From positions 273,836 to 337,835 of the forward strand of contig BCJX01000020.1 of NCBI GenBank assembly GCA_001600415.1: DNA of 64,000 nt, in the 5' to 3' direction. Position numbers and translations under genes: made by a program. Below, piece by piece: positions 56,283 through 64,000 of the stretch. Each line of letters opens with the position of its first letter. Within the stretch, counting starts at the first letter, position 1. The stretch comes from Pascua guehoae (Eukaryota; Basidiomycota; Tremellomycetes; Trichosporonales; Trichosporonaceae). The notes beneath the pieces were generated by a model that was given only the letters and a program-made list of their open reading frames with translations, did not search any database and was not told the DNA's origin.

Positions 56283-59200
56283 CTACTCGCCACCAAGCTT
56301 CATCAACGCCTTGAGCGCCTTGGCGACGCCAAAGCTTGCGCTTGCAATGCCCTGGCGGAGCTGCTTGTCGAATCCGCCCGCCCGCGACGCCGTTTGTTGT
56401 GCCTCGGATAGCTTGTCGGTGTTGCCAACGAGGTCCGAGAGCAATGGATCGCCCTGCGCACGGAGACGTGCAGGTAGTGCCGAGCTGCTCACTGCCACAA
56501 TCGACGAGCTGATAGCAATGACCTCGGACAGGTGCTCGTTGAGTGCAGGACCCTGGCCGCCTGTACGAATGGCGGCAAGTAGACTTTGAATCGCGCTCAC
56601 GAGCGTAGTCGATTGCGTGTTCAGGTAGGGCTGCGGGTTAGCAGGATGCACAGGAATGCACGAAAATGGTGTTGGGTTTGTTGGCCTCGTCCAGCCAGCT
56701 AAAGCAGCCAACCACGGCGAAAGCTATCGCGGCTAGCATTGGTGAAACCAAGGCTAGCCATAGCCATGACGGAGCAACGCCTCGCCTCTAAGCCACCGGT
56801 ACCCACCTTGATGTCCTCCCATTCACGGTCCTCGCCCATGGCGTTCGACCCGGACGGCCCTCCCCCTGAACCAGAACGCTCAGTGCGGGGTCCGAGTGGA
56901 CGAGGGGTGACCGTGGGCGAGTTTCTGCTGTCTCCGGATACACTCGGCCCACTAGGTCGTCGTTGCTGTCCGTAAGGCAGTCGGGAGTAGCTTGCGTCAG
57001 GTCCCGCAGTGGAACCCGCACTCGTGACCGAAGCCGAGCTGGGGTCCCGCGTGTGACCACCGCGCTCACCGCCTCGGCTGCGCCGACTCGACGCTGACGT
57101 CGTCGAGCCCTTGCGCTCGAGGTCGAACGAGTCGGACTTTTGTGCCGTGGAGGACGCCGATTGGAAGCTGTGGATCCGGAACGTAGGCATTGGGTTATCG
57201 TATGCGCTCGGTGGATGGTTGGCGCTCATACGTGGTGGTGAAGTGGCGGAGCCACCTAATGGAATGCGTTCGCGCTCACGCTCAGCCTCACGTTCGCGCT
57301 CAGCACGGTCACGCTCAGCGCGCTCGTCTTCAGCACGCTCGCGTTCAGCACGCTCGCGCTCGGCACGATCGCGTTCCGCACGCTCACGTTCGGCGCGTGC
57401 TTCACGTTCGGCGCGTTCACGTTCAGCACGTTCTCGTTCAGCGCGTTCACGCTCAGCGCGTTCGCGGTCTGCCCGTTCGCGCTCCGCCCGCTCACGATCG
57501 GCCCGCTCACGCTCAGCCCTCTCACGCTCGGCACGCTCACGTTCACGCTGCTGTTCACGCTGCACACGCTCCCGCTCAGCACGTTCGGCTCGCTCACGCT
57601 CATCGTTGTCGTCGTCTCCCTGCAAGGGAGTGGAGCGGCGACGAACCATGTCGCCAATGGTCATGCTCTGGCGCTGGCGGAGGAGGTCGCGTGTCTTGCC
57701 CGAGCGGCGGATCTTGAGGAGCTTGATCAGCTCGATGACGTTGGCGGACAGGTGGCCCGCTGCGGCGTCGATGAGAGAGACGGGCGAAAGACCCGAGGCC
57801 ATGGCATGGTTGCGTGCGGCAGTCATGAGTGCAGACAGCCGTGATGTCGACTCGTGCTTGAGCAATTCGAGACGCGAGACGTCGACATCAAGGTTTGGAG
57901 CGTCTTCGAATGCCTTGACGTCCTCACCGATAGCGGTGATTGCCTCAACCATGGCCTTCATGGCAGGCAGGACGCCAGATGGGTGTGATGACCGCGCTGC
58001 TTGGAGGAGACTGTCAACGGCTGCCTGGAAGTCGGTCACGTGCACGTCATCGATGTTGCCGTCTGGCGAAGCAGGGAGGTGGTCGTTCGTGAGGGGCTGT
58101 GACACGAAGAGGGTCGAGGTCGCTTTAAGATTGCGCAACTCGGTGCGCAGCGCATAGTGCTGACGTTTCCACTCCTCGGCCTTGGCTTCGGCGGCAACCT
58201 TGTCCTCGATTGTCCGCTCGAGCCGGGCAGACAGCTCGTCGTTGCTGACTTGCAGAGTGTTGAGCTCCTCTAGCAAGTCGTGGACCTCGGTCTGCAGTTC
58301 GTCCACGACAGCCTGGTCGACTCCAGACCCACGTTGGCCGGATTGGTTGCTCTCGAGTTCACGTGTCCTGTCCTCGAGGCTGTTATACCGCTCCCGCCAG
58401 TGCTGAATGTCTTCTTGCGCCTGGCGCGAGGCCTGGTCATGTTGGTTTCGCAAAGTCTCGGACGCGTCTCGCGCAAGATCGAGCTCGTGTTGGACTGATC
58501 GTAGTGACGCGGCATGTGTCGTTGCACGCTCCTTGAGGCCGCGCACCTCTTCCTCATATTCTCGTCGCCGCTCACGCTCTTCGGTGGCAGCGTGTTTTAG
58601 ATCATCCCGCTCGCTCTCGGCATCTTGCAGCCGCCGCTCGAGGCCCGCAATGCGCAGCTCGTAGTCGCTTCGCAACTTCTCCAGCTGCTCGTCGTTCAAG
58701 CCGTTGGGCGTACTGCCGGGTTTGGAGCGTGCCACAGACGATGCAAGCGACATGCGGTCGTAGTACTGCTCCTCACTGGCACCGGGCGATGTTGTGGGAT
58801 CAGACGTCCTCGGCCCGTGTCCGGCAGAGCTGGCCTCGTCAATGGAGCGTAGCCCATTGACGCCGCCACTGGGGTCCTTGAGTACCTCGGCGCTGCCGGG
58901 CTCGATTACCGAGTCCCGCGCGTACGGCACCTGGATTTCCTCCTCCAGCAGGCGCGACTTGTTGGGGACAATGACATCCTTGATGGCGCCGGTAAGGTTG
59001 ATGCGTTCGCGCTCGGCTGCAAGCCCGCCACCACTGCTAACGGACGAGCCCTTGCGGTGGTGGTTGGCCGCCGCAATGCGCGCTCCGTCGGCAGACGTGC
59101 CCGACGCAATGCGCATCATGGGCGAGCTGCGGCCCTGGGGTTCGTTCGGGATCAATGGGACCTTGTCTACTATCGGCGAGCTGACTTCGGGACCCAAGTC

Positions 59201-59996
59201 GTAGCCTTGAGCTGCAGGTGGAGTAGGCTGCTCCTCGAATTCGGGGTACCGGCGACGGAGCTCGAAGAAGACATCGCTCGCGAGGTCTTTGAAACGGTTC
59301 TTTGGCAGAGTGGCCAGTTTCTGGCGCGCCTGGTTGCGCTTTGGGTGGAAGTCATCGCGAACAGGGAGAAAGGGAGCTGCAGACGTCAGCGTCGCAAACC
59401 AGCACGACAAGGATCAAAGGCCAACCTGTTTCGCTGTTCCTTTCAACCTCTTGGCGTCGCATAAGCTCGTCGTAGACGTCGGTGCTAAGCTCGAGGAACT
59501 GCAGACGTGTCAATCGTGTCAACTTCTCCCTCGCGCTGGCGCGTGCCGTCGGTGATTCTGGTCTTGTCAGCTACGGCTCTGTAACCTGTATCGGGCCGTC
59601 CCTCCCCCACCGACTCTCTTTCTCACCTTTATCTGCCCACGCAGCGAGAAAGTCTCTCAACGCGCGCCAGTGCACCCAGGCTGTTTCCTTTGTGTCCTTG
59701 CGATCTGGGCGGCGGTGTCTGCCGTCGTTGCTGCCGGGCGTGACCTGAGCCTGGGGTCGCATGGAACCGTTGGTCGGTGTCTGCGGCTGCGAGGGCATGC
59801 CGTTACCGCCAGATGGCATGCGCATGTATCCACCTGGTCCAGGTGGTCCTGGTCCATTCCTCATGGATGCCGACATATGAGCTTGTGAAAGATGGGCCTG
59901 CGACGCAGCGTAGGCAGAGAAGGTCATTGACGACGCGGAAGTGGGGGCCGGTGACAAGGCACCTGGCCCCACGCCGGAGCCAAACCGCGACGCCAT
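56283..59996 (-). CDS. SPA2: Polarisome scaffold protein Spa2
   Basis: Encodes 1139 residues from four exons: 59996-59627, 59557-59426, 59376-56807, 56630-56283. Spa2 gathers the formin, Pea2/Bud6-type partners and MAPK components at sites of polarised growth. The disordered Gly/Pro/Ser N-terminus (1-100) is followed by two Spa2-homology (GIT) repeats: REKLTRLTRLQFLELSTDVY...DELMRRQ (about 135-160) and RQKLATLPKNRFKDLASDVF...FELRRRYPEF (about 185-215). A long coiled coil spans about 400-600, then a low-complexity Arg/Glu/Ala repeat (RERAERERAERERAD style, about 790-890). The conserved C-terminal helical domain starts PYLNTQSTTLVSAIQSLL. Intron 2 uses a weak GTTGGC donor, but phase and both flanking GIT residues support it. 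Confidence 0.93.
57255..57610. repeat. Coding Arg/Glu/Ala repeat in SPA2
   Basis: Degenerate 12- to 18-bp units (CGCTCAGCACGCTCG type) encode alternating ERERAERERAD residues. The array reads as long spurious open frames on the opposite strand. Confidence 0.85.
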
Positions 59997-61425
59997 CGGA
60001 GACTAGGGTCGGCCGAGGAAGTCGTAGGACGGGTAGCGGAGACCGTAGTGTGGGTGATCACTGTGGTAGTGTTGATGCGCTGGTCCACACGGAGGATGGT
60101 TACGACCGGCGCGTTGAGGAAAGCGTGTGCGTAAGAAGAGTTGCCTCTGTATCGAGGATTGTGTGTAGGGACGCGTTTCAAATGCCTTCTCGTGGGTTGA
60201 GGGGCTCGTGGGTTGTGGGTACGGCCGGCTGTTTGCAGCAAGGGCGTGTAGGTTGAAACGTGTTGTCAAAGACAAATGAAGGAAGATAGAGAGAGTAGTC
60301 GGTTTGGTTTGTGGGGGATGATGGGTCCGTGGCGCCTGCGCAAAAAAAGGGCGTGAAGGGGCGTGATGAGTCGTACAGTTGGAGTGGCGAGGGAGAGTGA
60401 AGAGTACGATTAGGATGGTTTGTAGAAAAAAGGGTTGATAAGAAGTGTGGTGGGGGTGGGATGTGGTTGAGGATTGGATGAGACGACGACGATGAGGGAT
60501 GAAGGTTGACCGGCGAGCACGAGCAAGCAAGAGGCAGAGAATCCATCCACCCATCCATGTCCATTCCGTACGAAGCGGTGGTGGCGCAAACGCAGACACC
60601 CGACGCCGCCGCCAGCGTTTGGCTGCCAATGTGCCTCCGGCGTCCGCCCTGCGCTGACGCTGCCCAGCTGCCTGCCTACCTGTCTAGGACATTTGGTGGC
60701 TGTGGTTCAGGTTCAGGGCCCAGAGCCCACTGTAAAGTGCCTGACGAGCGCCTCTCTCCACCGGACCGGCAAGCAAGCTCGTTCACCTGCGGTGCTTGCT
60801 ACAAAACAGCGGAGACGGCTTGACATCTGTGCGCTCCCGCTTTGTCCTGCTGACCAGCATGGGCACCACAAAAGCTACTGTAAATGCCAAGAACCTGCAG
60901 TATGGGGCGCAAAACCCCCTCTGCTTTGACCCAGGCTGCCCGTCAAAACTCCGGGTCGAAAAGGACACAAACAAAAGGACGGGCAAGAGAGAGAGGGAGG
61001 CAGGGCGCCACGGCAGCCGGCATTACGTGCCTGGCAAAACCGGCGCCTTGGATCCATCTCGAGGCGCCTACGCACCTGGAATCCTGGGTCCAACCCACAT
61101 GCTTCTTGTTGCACCACCACCCTCGATCAATCGGTGGTCTTGTGGGTAAACAAATCCTCTCAAACCACGCTACCCCCATGCAGGCTTGCCAGCATAATGT
61201 CGCCAGCCACTGGTCGGATTTATAAATCCTTGAATCGAATGGTTACACACAAAATACATGGCCAGCAATAGCGCGCCCTGTGCACCAGGTGGTCATACCG
61301 CAACCCCTTCCCCATGCTAGTTTGTTGGTGCAGCGTGTCAAGTATCAGGATGACCTCTCAGCTGATCAACCAGTCCTAGCACGCGTACTAGCGGACGGAG
61401 CATTCCCTACGCAATGCCGAGACAC
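59997..61425. promoter_or_regulatory. SPA2 upstream region
   Basis: About 1.4 kb between two minus-strand genes. The first ~550 bp next to the SPA2 start are purine-rich on the plus strand, so the SPA2 mRNA leader would be C/T-rich. No gene seen. Confidence 0.4.
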
Positions 61426-62632
61426 CTAGCCGTACAGTTCGGCGTCCAGGCCAGCGCCGCCACTCCATCCCTCGCCGGGACCAAATAGACCTGCCCATGA
61501 CGCTGGCTCGTTGATCTCCACCTCTGCTGGGTTAGCACTTGTGGGAAAGCCTTCTAACCCACCAAGACCAAGCATGCCGAGTACGACACGTGCGAGGGCA
61601 TGTGCGTCACCCCGGTTGTCGCCCTCAACAACCCAAGTTGCCAACGCTCCCGAAGCCGTCTGAGTGTCGGCCAGTGCCCCGAGGAGGCGGCGAGTGAGTC
61701 CCGCGCCAGGGAGGAAAGGCGGATATGTCGACGGTGATGACGATGGTGGCTCGCTCGCAGGACCAGACTCGAGCGTCAGGCGCAGACCAGGAAGCTGAGC
61801 CAGTCGTTGGAGCACCTCGACAGTTTGGGCTTTCGGGGGGAGGACAGCCTGGTGTGGGGTGCTGAGTGTTAGATGAACTCGAGATTAAGAGGTTGGGTTT
61901 GAAGAAGGAAGAAACGAAGAGAATAATGCAGGACATGACGAAGGAAGGAAGGGACAAGGAAGCAAAGGGTTTTGCGTATCGAGGAAGGCGCAGCGGAGGA
62001 GAATGGGATCGAGGCCGGACACACGCATACGTACAGCAACTGTGCGTCGTCCTGGTTTGCAGCATCCAACGACGCCAACACAACGGCGGCCGAGATACCG
62101 TACTCATTCGCGAGCGAGGCGATGAGCGCGACGTGTTCATCCTTCTTTGACTGGTGGTCAGTGGCTGTCCAGTCGCGTTCTCTTAGCCGTGACGCACCTT
62201 CAATGTAGGCGCACGCTGCAGGAGGACAAAAACATTGTCCTTACCGCCGTACACTGCTCTGTCAGCTTTGGACGGACTTGGTCCTCAAGCTGACGTACCC
62301 TCGAGACCACCCGTGACCAGCCCATCGTCGCCTTGCCCGGAAAATGGGGCAACGGTATCGCCACGTCCGACAAACGCTACACGTGCCAGCCCGAGGGACG
62401 TGACGAGCAGGTCGGCAGCGAGCTGTGGGACATTTCCGAGGGATACGGCGGGCTGTACGTTAGGAGGCTGCTTCAGATCGGCGAGAGCGAGGAAGGTAGT
62501 CGGGGAACAGCAAGAGTTAGGGGAGGCCCCAGGACAAGAGGGGCGGTAGAGACTCACAATGACAAGGGTCGAGCCCCGCAGAGCGGAAGGGTCGAATCCG
62601 TTGACCGGATAGAGGGGTCCAGACGAGACCAT
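61426..62632 (-). CDS. ADD66: Proteasome assembly chaperone 2 (PSMG2 / Add66)
   Basis: Encodes 278 residues from five exons: 62632-62558, 62452-62299, 62253-62198, 62150-62035, 61861-61426. PAC2 pairs with PAC1 to build the 20S alpha ring. The start MVSSGPLYPVNGFDPSALRG leads to LVIPAVSLGNVPQLAADLLV, which lines up with the PAVSVGNVGQLAMDL block of PSMG2. Then GLARVAFVGRGDTVAPFSG, the VYGGKDNVFVLLQRAPTLK strand region, and SLANEYGISAAVVLASLDAA. The last exon gives LTPHQAVLPPKAQTVEVLQR and a less conserved tail. Two introns were set by phase: the 105-nt first intron (acceptor CCTAACGTACAG) and the 173-nt last intron (acceptor CTAACACTCAG). Confidence 0.86.
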
Positions 62633-63526
62633 GGCAGCAGCAAGTGTGAGACGGGGAAGATGTGAACGGTAAAGGAACGAGTAGCAGGTAGATCGAGGTA
62701 GAATGGATGACGATGACGCCAGCGACGCGTCAGGCCAACTTTCTGCTCCCCTCCACCCTGTCACGTGACCTACCACCACCCCACCGGTCACTGCACCCAC
62801 TGCGCCAGTATTCTCATTCTGACAAGCTTCCAACTCGTAGAGACGCATGCACTGCTTGTATGGCATCCGCCCTTACAAGGGAAAGTATTACAGGCGTCAA
62901 AAAGACATGTATGCATGGCCTAAGTAAACAACAAAAAATATATACCAAGGGGGCCAGGCCCCCCCTCTCATGTCCCGGGCAATTTTCTATCTCCTCCGTA
63001 CACACAAATGGCCAGTGCTAGGAATCGAACGCGCGGGCGGGAACGGGTAAGTGCCGAGGGCCCCTAGTGCCGAGGGCCCCTACCATTAAAGGATCAAGGA
63101 GGCCAAAGCGTAGCCCCAACACTATCCGTTCCCATTGAAAGTATGGAAACTAGATTGTATTTGAGAGTTGTCTCGGCGCGGATTGAGCGGGGTCAATGGG
63201 GCTTGGTGGCTGGGTGGGCGGTCATAAAGCGGGATTATGTAAGCATGGTCCAATTGCAACTACGAGTTAGCGCCATGGCCACATGTAGGGGGTAGTGTGT
63301 ATTTCAGCCTGCCCCAATCAGCACTACGCTCAGAGTCGTTCAGGTTGCACTCGAAGGGCGCTCGAAGGGTTAGGTATATCACCCCTGACCATTTCCACAA
63401 TGACTTTCTCGTGTTGCAGCACACCAGCACAGGCTATCCCAATCCATGCATATCTACACTACGATACACCATGCACTATTCATGTGATTTCTTGCCGGTA
63501 ACAAGATACGACTACTGCGAGAGAGC
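62633..63526. other. Spacer, PAC2 promoter / ILV1 3' side
   Basis: About 900 bp. It holds a tandem 17-bp duplication (63049-63085) inside a tRNA-like relic (see findings). No gene seen. Confidence 0.4.
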
Positions 63527-64000
63527 TTAGGCGCACAGGAAGGTCTGGTACGCAACATTGTTGGTCTCCTCGACGAACGGGTACGCGAGCTCCTGGAGGA
63601 ACGCGTTGAGCTCGTCGTCGTTGGCCTTGGCGTTGGGCGGGGGCTGGAGGCCGACGAGGACCTTGCCGACGTCGGCGCCGTGGTTGCGGTAATGGAAGAG
63701 GGAGATGTTCCAGTCGGGCTTGAGGACGGAAAGGAAACGACCAAGGGCGCCTGGGCGTTCGGGGAATTCTGGGGGTTAGCCGAAGGCCATGACAGAGTGC
63801 CGAAGCGTTTGCTGGGGGCGCAAGTGTACAAAGTGCCGACTTACCGAAGCGGAAGAGACGCTCGTGGTCGATCGTGCTACGTCCACCAACGAGATGACGG
63901 ACGTGCGACTTTGCAAACTCGTTTTCCGACAGGTCGGTCGACTCGATGCCCAACGCCTTGAGGTCGGTGATGATCTCCTTGACCTCCTTGGCGCGGTCGT
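63527..64000 (-). CDS. ILV1: Threonine dehydratase, C-terminal regulatory end (5' part outside window)
   Basis: Exons >64000-63845 and 63768-63527; the rest of the gene lies beyond the window. About 132 C-terminal residues are visible. Threonine deaminase converts threonine to 2-oxobutanoate, the first step of isoleucine synthesis, in mitochondria. The visible part is the end of the ACT-like regulatory region: [55 protein letters not shown] and KVLVGLQPP, all typical of Ilv1 and of bacterial IlvA. This region senses isoleucine (feedback) and valine. The catalytic PLP domain is not in view. The 76-nt intron interrupts at F|EFPERP in phase 1. Confidence 0.93.

Noticed and set aside
57111..58157. 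348-codon Ser/Arg-rich plus-strand open frame resembling an SR protein.
   Set aside because: It is the antisense of the SPA2 Glu/Arg/Ala repeat; the SPA2 frame has conserved domains on both sides.
1..64000. CRISPR arrays, bacterial operons, prophage or plasmid functions.
   Set aside because: No spaced identical repeats with unique spacers; all recognised genes are eukaryotic with spliceosomal introns.

Overview
This is nuclear DNA from a basidiomycete fungus, most likely a tremellomycete yeast of the Trichosporonales type (inference). The window is GC-rich and gene-dense. Nearly every gene is split by very short introns (many of 31-60 nt) with GTRNGT donors and a CTRAC branch point a few bases before the acceptor. 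All five intact tRNA genes also carry introns. The gene set is purely eukaryotic and fungal: polarisome Spa2, an Arn-type siderophore transporter, L-arabinitol 4-dehydrogenase, and soluble fumarate reductase. I rebuilt every exon chain by hand from splice sites and reading phase; each complete chain sums to an open frame.

Layout. 0-8 kb: 3' end of a TTC27/Emw1-like TPR gene (+), LLPH-like ribosome-biogenesis protein (-), proteasome alpha1 (+), glucosidase II alpha (-). 8-12 kb: two small cysteine-motif proteins, divergently transcribed, that appear to be relatives. 12-20 kb: Dal5-like MFS permease (-) and a large coiled-coil protein of unknown role (+). 20-31 kb: GPI-type GH16 glucanase (+), glycine cleavage H protein (-), FIS1 (+), tRNA-Met (-), ISU1 (+); introns here are unusually long and repeat-filled. 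32-33 kb: tRNA-His, tRNA-Asp, a small inverted-repeat element, and a hypothetical protein (-). 34-42 kb: L-arabinitol 4-dehydrogenase (+), RBM22/Slt11 splicing factor (+), UBX-domain ERAD factor (-). 42-49 kb: tRNA-Gly, a secreted ricin-B-like protein (-), DPH3 (+), fumarate reductase (-), tRNA-Lys. 51-64 kb: siderophore transporter (+), two adjacent mariner-like MITEs, SPA2 (-), proteasome assembly chaperone 2 (-), and the C-terminal end of threonine dehydratase ILV1 (-).

Most genes are unlinked housekeeping functions, as is usual in fungi, and I see no operon-like pathway cluster. The items most worth a second look are: the pair of small proteins sharing a C-x10-C-x13-C-x2-C pattern and an intron at the same site and phase; two families of short inverted-repeat elements; the block of inflated, tandem-repeat introns at 20-36 kb; micro-exons of 10-13 nt; and an iron-GATA-type site upstream of the siderophore transporter. 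There is a 25-base assembly gap (N) at 23289-23313 and one ambiguous base at 19234.
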